Source of the DNA: SAR202-VII-2 sp965263165
GTDB lineage: Bacteria > Chloroflexota > Dehalococcoidia > Lucifugimonadales > SAR202-VII-2
Assembly: GCA_965263165.1 (NCBI GenBank)
Contig: OZ253584.1
Coordinates: forward strand, 2,728,001 to 2,792,000
Reading direction: 5' to 3'
DNA length: 64,000 nt
The position numbers and the translations under genes are program-made. How positions within the stretch are numbered: the stretch's first letter is position 1; each line of letters begins with the position of its first letter. Under the pieces are notes generated by a model, which worked only from the letters and a program-made list of their open reading frames with translations, was not told the origin of the DNA and made no database searches. Shown here one piece after another: positions 25,027 through 34,370 of the stretch.

Positions 25027-26634
25027 CTAGCTCACGTCGCACATGAAGATAGGCGGCCAGTGGTGCGTTGTTATCTGCGGACTCTGACCCACCACGTCCT
25101 GCGCCATATCCAGGGCTGCTTGCAGGTTGGGCGCAATCTCGTAGCCTAGCGTCGCCGCCACCCGGCGATCCTTGGCCCCAACCACAATGACCTTGCCCAG
25201 ATGCGCCTGCCCATAGCACGCCCAGTACCACATGTAGAACGGGTGCACCCCATGATAGGCATAGCCGTTCCGGTACTGCTCAATATAGCGGGGGTTGGCC
25301 GCGTAGTTCTCCTCGAACTTCTTCTCCATCTCACCAGCATCCCGGGTGTCCGGCAGCACCTCGTTGAAGAAGTCTATGTAGGACGGGTGGTGCGCGGCGT
25401 TGAACCGATTCTCCAGCGGGTGCATGAGTATCATCACGCCACCTTGCCGCACGACAGGCTTTCCCCGGTAGAGATTGAACAGGTAGCCCAACGTCAGCAC
25501 GTGGACCAGGATGGGATTCAGCGTGGAGTTCACGTTGTACGGGCTCAGGTAAGGTACCCCAGCAATCATCACGTCCGCCTGACCCTGAAGAGGAACCATT
25601 TGCTGCCGGAATACGTTCTCCAGCGTCCTCTCGTGCACTGGGCTGGTTGCGCCGGCGTGGATGCCGGTTACGCCATAGGGCGCCCGCATCGACTGGAAGA
25701 TACGGCGGCGCGCCTCGAAGGGCATCAGTGCGGTGCTCACGCGGTTGGCATGGAACACCGCGCTGTCCAGGGGGCTCCAGTCCCACTCGCGCACCTGAAG
25801 GTGTCGCAGCGCCGACGGGAAGGTGTTGCTGTTCAGAGTCGTCTCCACCTTGAAGACGTTGATCGCCTCCTCCACCACAGAGCCCATGCGCGCGCAGGAA
25901 TCGTGGAGCGCCGAATGCTCGGGGTCCATGTAGGAAGCGCTGCGCATCAGCGTATGCACGTTGTGATGGCTCTTGATCGTCTTGTAGGTGACGAGGCCGG
26001 TGCTGATGGACTTATGCCCGCCATCCATCGAGACCAGGTTGATATTGACGTAAACCAGCAAGTCGGACTCGGCGACCCGCCTGTTGACTTCCACCTCCTC
26101 CCCCACCGAGGTGACGCCCAGGGACACAACGTTGCCGGGGTCCTCGGCGTCGTGGTTGTAGAGGCGGTCCGGATGGAACTGCTCGAACGCCCGTTTTCCC
26201 ACGGCGCGCCGGAGCTCCCCGGGCGTCATCCGCCGGTGAAGCCCAAGGGCGGCGATCAGGTGGATATCGTCGATCCCGTGGGCCGCCAGCTTGTCGAGGA
26301 CCTTCTCGATGATGCGCTGACGTATGTCGGGCTTCTTCATGGGCGGAAGCGGCAGCGATATATCGTCGAAGGCGATGGTCACCTTCATGCCCGGCCGTAG
26401 CTGCGCCGAGAATGGGGGCCTGTCAAGAGGGTTCTCCAAGGCCTCTTCGATGGCGCCGTCCACGTCCTCGAACCCTGGCAGCGGCGGCGGCGGATAGACG
26501 ACGCGGCTGCCCACCGGCAGCCGCTCGTGGCGGAACCCCTCGCCATAGTAGAAGACATACCGCTGCTTGGGATCTTCAACGCTGTGGACAAGACTCGCCT
26601 TGTCGAAATCGGGGGCCGGCGCAGATGGGCTCAT
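25027..26634 (-). CDS. LarA-like (lactate racemase-domain, DUF2088) protein
   Basis: A 535-residue protein with the nickel-pincer lactate racemase fold pattern. TIAFDDISLPLPPMKKPDIR near the N-terminus is the DDxTRP-like loop of the family in variant form, followed by HLIAALGLHRRMTPGELRRAVG and YNHDAEDP, the usual His-containing segments. It may racemise or epimerise a 2-hydroxy acid, but the altered loop leaves this open, and no larB/larC/larE maturation genes are in the window. ATG 26634 overlaps the previous gene's stop (ATGA), with GAGGAG upstream, so it is coupled to the Zn-alcohol dehydrogenase. Confidence 0.8.
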   Translation of the reverse strand: MSPSAPAPDFDKASLVHSVEDPKQRYVFYYGEGFRHERLPVGSRVVYPPPPLPGFEDVDGAIEEALENPLDRPPFSAQLRPGMKVTIAFDDISLPLPPMKKPDIRQRIIEKVLDKLAAHGIDDIHLIAALGLHRRMTPGELRRAVGKRAFEQFHPDRLYNHDAEDPGNVVSLGVTSVGEEVEVNRRVAESDLLVYVNINLVSMDGGHKSISTGLVTYKTIKSHHNVHTLMRSASYMDPEHSALHDSCARMGSVVEEAINVFKVETTLNSNTFPSALRHLQVREWDWSPLDSAVFHANRVSTALMPFEARRRIFQSMRAPYGVTGIHAGATSPVHERTLENVFRQQMVPLQGQADVMIAGVPYLSPYNVNSTLNPILVHVLTLGYLFNLYRGKPVVRQGGVMILMHPLENRFNAAHHPSYIDFFNEVLPDTRDAGEMEKKFEENYAANPRYIEQYRNGYAYHGVHPFYMWYWACYGQAHLGKVIVVGAKDRRVAATLGYEIAPNLQAALDMAQDVVGQSPQITTHHWPPIFMCDVS

Positions 26635-27869
26635 GAGGACTCCTCGTTCTCTGTAAGGTCGAAGACGGTCTTGACCGCTTTCCGCGGTCCAACGTTTAAC
26701 GCTGTGGTCACCGCCTCCCGGTATTTTCCCAAGGGGTATCGGTGCGTCACCAGCGGCCCCAGCCGGTCCGCCCAGCCGTCCGCCATCATTTCGAGGCTGA
26801 GGCTGAAGGTTCCTACAGAACGGCCCTGCCAGGTTTCGGCTCCGTAGGCATAGGCCCCCACCAGCCGGACCTCCTTCTGCCACAGACCCGCCAGGTCCAC
26901 CGAGACCTGGCCCGGCATCCCCACGAGCACCGCCGTCCCCTGGGGCCGCGTCCAGTTGATGGCGTCTTCAATGCTGCTGGAAGACCCAACGCAGTCGAAA
27001 GATGCGTCGAAGCCACCCATTACGGCAGGCTTGCCGACGGTCAGGTTGTGCAGCGAGGCGCCGGCCAACCGGGCCAGGTCATCGTAGGCCCGCCGGCCCG
27101 CGTGCGTCACGTGACCGGCGCCGAGGCTGCCGGCCAGTTCCCGCTGGTGGGGATAGCGCGCCAGGGCAACGACGGTGCACGAAGGCGCTAGCCACTTCAA
27201 GGCGGCGATGGTCAACAGCCCAATAACGCCGCAGCCAACAACCAGCACTCTAGCGCCCTCCGCTATGTTGGCGCGTATGACGGCGTGGACACAGCAACTC
27301 AACGGCTCAATGAGGACTGCCGCCGCCGCGGCCAACGAATCGGGAACTCTATGCGCCTGGCTCTCGTGGGCCACAAACTCGGGCCCCCAACCTCCACCCG
27401 TGTCCCGGCAGTACCCCGTTTGCAGCCCCGCCGAGACATCCCCCTGCGTGGCGCGCTCACAGTTGGCCTGCCGTCCCCTGGCGCACGGCGGGCACGGCTC
27501 TCGAAACCCGCGCGCGGCGCATCCCAGCGCAGGCTCCAGAGCGACGCGGTCTCCCACCCGGCAGCTCGTGACGGCGGCGCCCACCTCCGAAACGACGCCA
27601 ACTACCTCATGGCCCGGTACGAACGGAAACGAAGTGAACGCCGAGGGATACAAAGATGCGTGGGCTGTGAGCACCGCTAGGTCCGAGCCGCATATGCCTG
27701 CCAACGCGGTCTTGATCCGAACCCAGGACGGGCTCGGCAACCGGGGCTCGGGAACATCGGCAAGGGAAAGGGAAGAGCCTAGACCCGTTACCCCTCTGGC
27801 AGTGCGGGCGCCAACCAGCTTGGTCCACGCGTACCGGGGTATGCTGCGCCGGTAGAGAAGGGCTCTCAT
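26631..27869 (-). CDS. Zn-dependent alcohol dehydrogenase (MDR family)
   Basis: NAD(P)-dependent medium-chain dehydrogenase of 412 residues. The catalytic Zn site is AGICGSDLAV with GHEVVGVVSEVG. A structural-Zn-like cluster reads CPPCARGRQANC, preceded by a Cys in LGCAARGF. The Rossmann loop is VVGCGVIGLL, followed by AALKWLAP. ATG 27869 (MRALLYRRSIPRYAW) fits the family length; the frame opens back to 27941. Its stop overlaps the LarA-like start, so I infer a two-step oxidation/epimerisation of a hydroxy acid or sugar acid. Confidence 0.87.
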   Translation of the reverse strand: MRALLYRRSIPRYAWTKLVGARTARGVTGLGSSLSLADVPEPRLPSPSWVRIKTALAGICGSDLAVLTAHASLYPSAFTSFPFVPGHEVVGVVSEVGAAVTSCRVGDRVALEPALGCAARGFREPCPPCARGRQANCERATQGDVSAGLQTGYCRDTGGGWGPEFVAHESQAHRVPDSLAAAAAVLIEPLSCCVHAVIRANIAEGARVLVVGCGVIGLLTIAALKWLAPSCTVVALARYPHQRELAGSLGAGHVTHAGRRAYDDLARLAGASLHNLTVGKPAVMGGFDASFDCVGSSSSIEDAINWTRPQGTAVLVGMPGQVSVDLAGLWQKEVRLVGAYAYGAETWQGRSVGTFSLSLEMMADGWADRLGPLVTHRYPLGKYREAVTTALNVGPRKAVKTVFDLTENEESS

Positions 27870-28079
27870 GGAAGGATTGTACAACGAACGGCTGGGCGTA
27901 AGCCGAGCGCCTAGGGAATCGGCCCCTGTTATGACCTCCATCCGAGCGCGGCTTGACCGTCCCCAGTAGCCATGCTACTTTACGATTACGGCTTTCGGCA
28001 TTGCTCTCACCCCTGCCGCGGCCTACCGGCGCCCACGAAGCGAAGCTACAGCCCCAGCGCTGCCCCATGGGGCAAGGCG

Positions 28080-30614
28080 ATGGCCCGAGTTCAAAACTAC
28101 TTCTCCGACAAGGTCGTGCTGGTTACCGGGGCCACGGGCCTAGTGGGCAAGGTTCTCGTTGAGAAGGTCTTGCGAGACCTCCCCTATATACGGCGGCTCT
28201 ACGTCCTCATTCGCTCCCGCACCACTCCCAAGGGCGTCCTCATTTCCGCCCAGGAACGTCTTTGGCAGGACGTCCTGGGATCCTCCGCCTTCGATCCCCT
28301 GCGAGACCGCCTGGGAAATGACGGCTTCAAGGCCCTGGCCGACGCCAAGGTCGCCGCCGTCGAAGGCGACCTCTCGGAGGAGCGCCTCGGCTTGGACGGC
28401 GACACTTATGCCCGCCTTCAGCAAGACGTCCAGCTCGTCATCAACTGCGCTGCTGTGGTCACCTTTGATGCGCCGCTGGACGCCGCCCTCCGGCTCAACA
28501 CCATGGGTCCGTTGCGCATCCTGGAATTCGCCCGAGGTTGCCGCGACGCCATGGTCGTCCACACCTCGACCTGCTACGTCAATGGCACGCGGCAAGGGCC
28601 CATCCCCGAAGACACCCTGGATCCCACCGAAACAGTGGGCCACCTTCGCGGCGTCGACCGCAAGTCCTACGACGTTGATGAGGAGGTCGCGGCCCTCTGG
28701 CAAGCAGTCGCCGAGACCCGGGCCAGCGTCTCGTCGCCGCTGCCGAGAGTAATGTTGCGCCTCAAGTCATGGCGGCGGCGTTTAGCCCAGCGCGCCATCG
28801 GCAAGAAGGCAGAGGCTGCCGATCTGCATTCCGTCAGCGCCGGCTGGGTCCAGGAGCGCCTGGTCCAGGTCGGCATGGCCTGGGCCCATCGCCGGGGGTG
28901 GAGCGACGTATACACCTTCACAAAAGCGATGGGCGAGCAAATGGTCACCCGGTACCGAGGCGACCTGCCGGTGCTCATTCTCCGCCCGTCCATCATCGAG
29001 AGCGGCCTGGAAGCGCCACAGCCCGGCTGGCTAGACGGCTTTCGGATGCTGGACCCGCTCATCGTGGCCTACGGGCGGGAACGCCTGCCCGACTTCCCCG
29101 GTGTCGCAAACAGCGTGTTGGACATCGTTCCGGCCGACACCGTGGTGAACGGCCTACTCGCCTCCATTCCGTGGGCCCAGGACCAAGGCGGCCTTCAGGT
29201 CGTTCAGATAGCCTCCGGCATGGAGAACCCCTTAACCCTGGAGCGCTTTGCCGACATCGTTCGCGACTACTTCAAGAGGGAATCGCTGACCGGCCGCAGC
29301 CGCGACATCAAGACTCCGCCCAAAATCACCTTTCCCACTCGCGAGGCGTTTCTCCGGCGTCTCAAGCTGCGGATGCTCTGGCCTCTCCGCATCGCCGAAG
29401 AGTTGACACTACTGGCATCGGTCACGCCGTGGGGCCGACGCCAACACCGGTCGTTCCTATCCAAGCGCAAGGCCCTAGAGCGCCTGGTCTACTACATACG
29501 GATCTACGGGCCCTACGCCCAGATCCTCTGCCAGTACCAGACCCACAACCGCACGGCGGCTTGGGCTTCACTGTCGACCGATGACCAGGCAGTCTTCAAC
29601 TTTGACGTTCAGCGCATCGACTGGCCAACCTATATCCAGCAGGTGCATATTCCCGGCATCAGGCGCTTCCTGCTTGGCGTGACCACTCAGAAGCCGGCGC
29701 AGCAACCCCCCGAACCGGTGGACGTGGACGAGCTTGCCCGCCTGCCCAGCCACGACATCGAGGAGCGCGAGGCGCCCATTCACATGGCGCCCTCCCTCAC
29801 GGCAGACGCCGACGGCCAGACAGTGACTGCCTCGCCTGGGGCCAACGGCGCTTCCTTGACCACCGCTCAAGCTGCAAGGGCACTCCTGGCCGATGCCTTG
29901 GAAAGGGTCGAATCATCCGAAAAGAGCGTTCCGTCCATTGGAAGCAGCGCCGCGTCCGGCTGGATCAAGACCTCGCGGCTGGGCCAGGCAGTCCGGGCAC
30001 TTGCTCGCAAGATGATGAGCGCAGGTTTCCGCCTCTACCTGGGTTTCAAAGTGGAGGGCCTCGACAACCTCCCCAACAACGGCGCCTTCATCATCGTGTC
30101 CAACCACGTCAGCCACCTGGACACAGCGGCGATCCTCGTGGCGCTGGGCCACCGCTCCCTTCGCGTGCATCCCATGGCCGCGGTCGACTACTGGTTCGCC
30201 AAGGCCACGAGGCGATGGTTCGTAACATCCTGCCTCGGGGCGATCCCCTTCGACCGCGAGGGCCGCGTTGCAGAAAGCCTGGCCCTCGCCGCAGGCGTAC
30301 TGGAACAGGACCAGGCCCTCCTCTTCTTCCCGGAAGGCGGACGAAGCGCCACAGGCCAGATGCAGCCCTTCAAGCGGGGCATTGGGCTCTTGGTGCTCGC
30401 CGCTGGCGTTCCGGTGGTGCCGACCCGGGTGGAAGGCACTTTCGACGCTCTGCCTAAGGGGCGGACCTTCCTGCGGCGACGCCCCGTCCGAGTGCGGTTC
30501 GGCGTCCCGATACTCCCTGACGACTACCTGCGTGGGGCCACCAAGGCCAGCGCTATGGAGGCATCCCGCCGCGTGTCCACCGACCTGGAAAAGGCCGTGG
30601 AGGCTCTGGTCTAG
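28080..30614 (+). CDS. Fatty acyl-CoA reductase fused to PlsC-type acyltransferase
   Basis: An 844-residue two-enzyme fusion. Residues about 8-370 form a Male-sterile/NAD-binding-4 reductase: LVTGATGLVGK (residues 14-24), VVHTSTCYVNG, and the YxxxK catalytic pair in DVYTFTKAMGE. A sterile-type C-terminal domain runs to about 520. After a Gln/Pro/Ala-rich linker (about 540-640) comes a PlsC domain: the NHVSHLD motif near 675, PFDREGR, and FFPEGGRSATG near 750. It should reduce acyl-CoA to fatty alcohol and acylate a glycerophosphate-type or alcohol acceptor. ATG 28080 has only a weak ribosome site. It leads a run of three genes. Confidence 0.9.
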   Translation: MARVQNYFSDKVVLVTGATGLVGKVLVEKVLRDLPYIRRLYVLIRSRTTPKGVLISAQERLWQDVLGSSAFDPLRDRLGNDGFKALADAKVAAVEGDLSEERLGLDGDTYARLQQDVQLVINCAAVVTFDAPLDAALRLNTMGPLRILEFARGCRDAMVVHTSTCYVNGTRQGPIPEDTLDPTETVGHLRGVDRKSYDVDEEVAALWQAVAETRASVSSPLPRVMLRLKSWRRRLAQRAIGKKAEAADLHSVSAGWVQERLVQVGMAWAHRRGWSDVYTFTKAMGEQMVTRYRGDLPVLILRPSIIESGLEAPQPGWLDGFRMLDPLIVAYGRERLPDFPGVANSVLDIVPADTVVNGLLASIPWAQDQGGLQVVQIASGMENPLTLERFADIVRDYFKRESLTGRSRDIKTPPKITFPTREAFLRRLKLRMLWPLRIAEELTLLASVTPWGRRQHRSFLSKRKALERLVYYIRIYGPYAQILCQYQTHNRTAAWASLSTDDQAVFNFDVQRIDWPTYIQQVHIPGIRRFLLGVTTQKPAQQPPEPVDVDELARLPSHDIEEREAPIHMAPSLTADADGQTVTASPGANGASLTTAQAARALLADALERVESSEKSVPSIGSSAASGWIKTSRLGQAVRALARKMMSAGFRLYLGFKVEGLDNLPNNGAFIIVSNHVSHLDTAAILVALGHRSLRVHPMAAVDYWFAKATRRWFVTSCLGAIPFDREGRVAESLALAAGVLEQDQALLFFPEGGRSATGQMQPFKRGIGLLVLAAGVPVVPTRVEGTFDALPKGRTFLRRRPVRVRFGVPILPDDYLRGATKASAMEASRRVSTDLEKAVEALV

Positions 30615-30638
30615 ATGACCAACGGAGGGGTTGCGTAG

Positions 30639-31328
30639 ATGGGAAGGCCAGCCGCTTTCTTCGACGTGGACGGTACGCTGGCTTCCTCCAACGTGATTTC
30701 CACCTATTTGGATTTTCGCCTCTCCAACGCGGGCATCTTGCGGCGCTGGGCCATCATCGGGGCCTTTCTTCCCCGCGCAGCCTTCTATGCTTACCTGGAT
30801 ACCCGCAGCCGGCGGCGCTTCCTTCAGTCCTTCATGGCCAACTACGCCGGCGTCCGCCCCGACGAACTCCGGATCTGGGCAGAGCGGGCCGTTCATGACT
30901 ATTGGGCCCGAAAGGTCTTCCCCGGCGCCCTGGCTAGCATCCAGCATCACCGCCAGCAGGGCCACTATGTGGTCATCCTGAGCGGTGGGCTGTGGGACAC
31001 ACTGGCGCCCCTAGCCGGCCACCTGGGCGTCGACAGTCTGCTGGCCAGCCGCATGGAGACCATCGCAGGGTGTTACTCCGGTAAGCTCGCCGGGGAGCCG
31101 GTCAGCGACGAGGCCAAGACCCAAACGTCCAGGGATCTGGCCGCCGAGATGGGCCTGGACCTCAGCCACAGCTATGCCTACGCCGACAGCTTCAGCGACC
31201 GCGATCTCCTGGAAAGTGTGGGGCGCCCCGTGGCAGTGAACCCGGACCGGCAGCTCAGAACCCTGGCCCAACAACGGCAATGGCCCATCGAAGTCTGGAC
31301 ACACAACGCCCCGGGTCATCAGTCATGA
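30639..31328 (+). CDS. HAD-superfamily IB phosphatase
   Basis: A 229-residue phosphatase of the SerB/CicA-like HAD-IB group. The nucleophile motif is FFDVDGTLASSN (Asp9, Asp11), motif II is VVILSGG, a Lys lies in DEAKTQT, and the metal-binding motif is YADSFSDRDLL. Members linked to PlsC genes are thought to dephosphorylate lipid intermediates. The ATG follows GGAGGGG at 30625-30631 and lies 24 bases after the FAR-PlsC stop. Its own stop overlaps the LhgO start. The context argues for phosphatidate or lysophosphatidate-type substrates, an inference. Confidence 0.88.
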   Translation: MGRPAAFFDVDGTLASSNVISTYLDFRLSNAGILRRWAIIGAFLPRAAFYAYLDTRSRRRFLQSFMANYAGVRPDELRIWAERAVHDYWARKVFPGALASIQHHRQQGHYVVILSGGLWDTLAPLAGHLGVDSLLASRMETIAGCYSGKLAGEPVSDEAKTQTSRDLAAEMGLDLSHSYAYADSFSDRDLLESVGRPVAVNPDRQLRTLAQQRQWPIEVWTHNAPGHQS

Positions 31329-32560
31329 CCGACTACCAGGTGGCCATCATCGGTGGCGGCATCGTTGGCTTGGCCACCGCCCTGGCCCTGCTCGAGCGCC
31401 ACCCCCAGACGAGGCTTGCCGTCATCGAGAAGGAGCCGGCCCTTGCAACCCACCAGACAGGCCACAACAGCGGTGTCATCCACTCGGGAATCTACTACCG
31501 CCCGGGCTCTCTAAAGGCCAAGCTGTGCCTCGAAGGAGGCCGGAGGCTCATCGACTTCTGTCGAGACCACGGCGTCCCATTCAACGTCTGCGGCAAAGTC
31601 ATCGTCGCCACCAACGAAGGAGAAGTGGAAAGGCTCCCCGGGCTCCTGAAGCGGGCGCAGGAAAACGGATTGGAGGGAGTTGAACTGATAGACGCCGCCC
31701 GCCTGCGGGATCTGGAGCCGCACGTGGCCGGCCTCGCCGCCATCCACGCGCCCAGCGCAGGCGTCGTTGATTTCAAGCTGGTTGCTAATGCCTACGGGGA
31801 AGCAGTCCTGCTCAGGGGCGGAGCCATCCTGACAGACGCGGCGGTCACCCAGGTCCAGCGAGGCGGCGGAGGCCTCCGCCTGGAGACCAGCCGGGGAACC
31901 ATCAAAACGCGGCGCCTCATCAACTGCGGAGGTCTGCACTCGGACGAGGTGGCCCGCATGGCGGGAGTGGAGCCCCCGGTGCGCATCATCCCCTTCCGAG
32001 GTGAGTATTACACGCTGCGAGATGAGCGGAACGATCTGGTGCGAAACCTCGTTTACCCCCTACCGGACCCCCGCTTTCCATTTCTTGGAGTCCACTTCAC
32101 CCGGGGCGTCAATGGGGAGGTCGAAGCAGGACCCAACGCGGTGCTGGCCCTATCGAGGGAAGGCTACCGCAAGTCCGACGTCAACGGCCAAGACGTCCTG
32201 AGCGCTCTGACCTACGCCGGGTTCTGGAAAATGGGACTCCGCTACTGGAAGACAGGGCTCGCCGAAACCTACCGTTCCTTCAACAAGGGCGCCTTTGTGC
32301 GGAACCTGCAACGCCTCGTTCCCGACATCACGGAAGACGACCTAACCCCTGGCGGGGCAGGCGTTCGCGCCCAGGCCGTAGACCGCACGGGCGCGCTCCT
32401 TGACGACTTCAGCATCTCCGAGGCTGAAGACTCCATTCACGTCCTGAACGCGCCCTCGCCCGCGGCGACTGCGTCCTTAGCCATAGGCGCCCATATCGCG
32501 GCCCTCGCCGGGCAGCGGTTCGGGCTGGGAAGCCAGGCATTCCCTGAGTACACCAGGTAA
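31325..32560 (+). CDS. lhgO: L-2-hydroxyglutarate oxidase/dehydrogenase-like flavoprotein
   Basis: FAD-dependent oxidation of L-2-hydroxyglutarate or a related 2-hydroxy acid. The 411 residues start QVAIIGGGIVGLATAL (GxGxxG at 10-15) and continue HQTGHNSGVIHSGIYY, the substrate-side motif of the LhgO family. RFPFLGVHFTRGVNGEVEAGPNA and RAQAVDRTGALLDDF are also typical. ATG 31325 overlaps the HAD stop (ATGA), so it belongs to the FAR-PlsC operon. In that setting a glycerol-3-phosphate-like or lipid-linked hydroxy acid is a possible alternative substrate; LhgO is the best match by eye. Confidence 0.88.
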   Translation: MTDYQVAIIGGGIVGLATALALLERHPQTRLAVIEKEPALATHQTGHNSGVIHSGIYYRPGSLKAKLCLEGGRRLIDFCRDHGVPFNVCGKVIVATNEGEVERLPGLLKRAQENGLEGVELIDAARLRDLEPHVAGLAAIHAPSAGVVDFKLVANAYGEAVLLRGGAILTDAAVTQVQRGGGGLRLETSRGTIKTRRLINCGGLHSDEVARMAGVEPPVRIIPFRGEYYTLRDERNDLVRNLVYPLPDPRFPFLGVHFTRGVNGEVEAGPNAVLALSREGYRKSDVNGQDVLSALTYAGFWKMGLRYWKTGLAETYRSFNKGAFVRNLQRLVPDITEDDLTPGGAGVRAQAVDRTGALLDDFSISEAEDSIHVLNAPSPAATASLAIGAHIAALAGQRFGLGSQAFPEYTR

Positions 32561-32677
32561 GCAAGTGCTTCAGCCAGAGGACGCAGGCAGCTTCCCCATC
32601 AACAACCACTAGGGTCTGTTCACGCTAATGCACCGAATTGCGTTGTCAAAAGAGGATCGTACAACGACAAATACGCC

Positions 32678-32825
32678 GGCGCCGTCAAAGATGAGACTGT
32701 CGTTCCCCGAGCGGGGTGCAGGGGCCGCAGCTCCCGCCGGGGGTACAGCGTGTCCCCCTGTACCCCAAAACGTTGGAGGGTGGGCTAGGTGGGACAACGG
32801 CGCCCGCCGCCAAAAGCCCCCTCCC
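32678..32825 (+). repeat. Partial copy C of the dispersed cassette repeat
   Basis: The stretch GCCGGGGGTACAG...CCCCTGTACCCC followed by AAAACGTTGGAGGGTGGG and GGTGGGACAACGGCGC matches the upstream end of cassette copies A (34720-35547) and B (complement of 49466-50680). It is closest to B. The promoter and coding remnants are missing. It occupies most of the gap between lhgO and the amidase; the flanking bases to 32954 hold nothing else I can support. Confidence 0.75.
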
Positions 32826-32954
32826 TCCCGTCCCCTCCCGGCGCTCGGGGGCAGCCCAAGAAGAGGCCGCCGTCCTTCCGGCCAAGGCCGGTAATCCAGC
32901 CCGCTAGTATGAACAGTCCCTAACCCATCGCCCAGGGAGAGCGCGTCGAAAGCC

Positions 32955-34367
32955 TCAGCCGTCCAGCGGTGGGCGGCGGTCGCCCCAGCCGGTGCGTTGC
33001 TGATAGGCGTAACCCGCCTGCAACACGGCAGCCTCGTCAAAGGGGCGTCCGGCCAGTTGCATCCCCACAGGCAGTCCGCCGGACGTGAAGCCGCATGGCG
33101 TCGACATCGCCGGAAGCCCAGACAGGTTGAACGGGCTGCGATGACTGCGAGAGCCGAAGAACTGGCTCACCACGGCTTCCTTGGTCGTAAGCCCCGTGTC
33201 CGACCGTATCTTTCCCGGAGGCGCGGCCTGCGTGGGTGAGAGCAACACGTCGACGCGCTCCAGGATTTCCATGAGTTGCCGCCTCATCAGCACTCGGAAC
33301 CGCTGGGCCTTCTGGTACAGTCCGGCGGGAATCAGGCTCGTGGCCAACAGGCGGCGGCGGTTGGCGAAGTCGTAGTCCTGTGGCCGGGTCCGCAGCCAGT
33401 CGCGGTGCACGAAGGCGCTCTCAGCGTCGGCAATGGCGTTGGAAATGAGGCCTGCCACCGGGTGCAGCGGCGCCGACACCTCTTCGACCACCGCCCCTGC
33501 GCCTACCAGGACGCGCACCGCCTCCTCCATCGGCCCCTTCACCTCCGGGTCCAGGACATCGGCGTCAATGCTCTCCGTGATCAGACCTATCCTCACTCCT
33601 CGCAAATCGCCAACAGCGGTGAACTCAGGGGGCGGCCTGCGCGACGTATACGGATCCTTGGGATCGCGGCCTGCGATGACCTTCAGGATCATGGCGCAAT
33701 CCTCGACCGTCTTTGCCATCGGCCCAGCGGTGTCCATCGACCAAGACGCGGGCAGTAGACCGTAACGACTCACTCGGCCCCACGTTGGCCGGATGCCCGT
33801 GATGCCGCACCACGCCGACGGGCTGCGGATGGAGCCGCCGGTGTCCTCTCCAATCGCCGCAGCACAGAGCGAGGCCGCCACAGCAACCCCCGAGCCGCTG
33901 CTGGAGGCGCCCGGTTGTCGTTCCACGTCCCACGGATTGCGGGGCGTCCCGAAGGGGTGCTCAACGCTGCCCCCCAGGGCAAACTCGCTCATGTTCAACT
34001 TGCCCAGAATGATGGCGCCCGCCTCTTTCAACCGGGCCACAACCGTCGAGTCCTCATCAGGAACCACGTCCAAGATCCTTGAGCCGGCGGTGGTGCGCAC
34101 TCCCCTGGCGTGAAGCTGGTCCTTCAAGGAGATAGGCAGGCCGTGAAGTGGACCGAGGGAGCGCCCGGAGGCCAGCTCGGCCTCGGCCTTCTTGGCCTCA
34201 GTCAGCGCCTCTTCGGCGCAGACGGTAATGTAGGAGTGAAGGCCGCCGTCCAAACGCTCAATGCGGTCGAGGTAGCCCTGAACCAACTCTACTGGGGACA
34301 ACTGCCCCTGGTGGAACATGCGCGACAGCTCGCTGGCAGACCTAGTGAGAACGTCCTCTCCGGCCAT
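32955..34367 (-). CDS. Amidase-signature hydrolase (GatA/AtzE-like)
   Basis: A 470-residue amidase with the Ser-cisSer-Lys triad: Lys82 in LPISLKD, the Ser-rich loop GASSSGSG (153-160) holding the cis-Ser, and nucleophile Ser179 in GEDTGGSIRSPS. The C-terminal segment GLPAMSTPCGFTSGGLPVGMQL is typical. No gatB is nearby, so this is probably not the tRNA amidotransferase subunit. A 62-residue GatC/AtzG-like gene lies three bases upstream, which points to an AtzE-AtzG type hydrolase of a carboxyamide or urea-like compound. Confidence 0.9.
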   Translation of the reverse strand: MAGEDVLTRSASELSRMFHQGQLSPVELVQGYLDRIERLDGGLHSYITVCAEEALTEAKKAEAELASGRSLGPLHGLPISLKDQLHARGVRTTAGSRILDVVPDEDSTVVARLKEAGAIILGKLNMSEFALGGSVEHPFGTPRNPWDVERQPGASSSGSGVAVAASLCAAAIGEDTGGSIRSPSAWCGITGIRPTWGRVSRYGLLPASWSMDTAGPMAKTVEDCAMILKVIAGRDPKDPYTSRRPPPEFTAVGDLRGVRIGLITESIDADVLDPEVKGPMEEAVRVLVGAGAVVEEVSAPLHPVAGLISNAIADAESAFVHRDWLRTRPQDYDFANRRRLLATSLIPAGLYQKAQRFRVLMRRQLMEILERVDVLLSPTQAAPPGKIRSDTGLTTKEAVVSQFFGSRSHRSPFNLSGLPAMSTPCGFTSGGLPVGMQLAGRPFDEAAVLQAGYAYQQRTGWGDRRPPLDG

Positions 34368-34370
34368 GGC

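Noticed and set aside
25201..26400. Plus-strand frame of about 400 codons
   Set aside because: Antisense to the LarA-like gene; His/Arg/Val-rich composition typical of a reverse-strand shadow.
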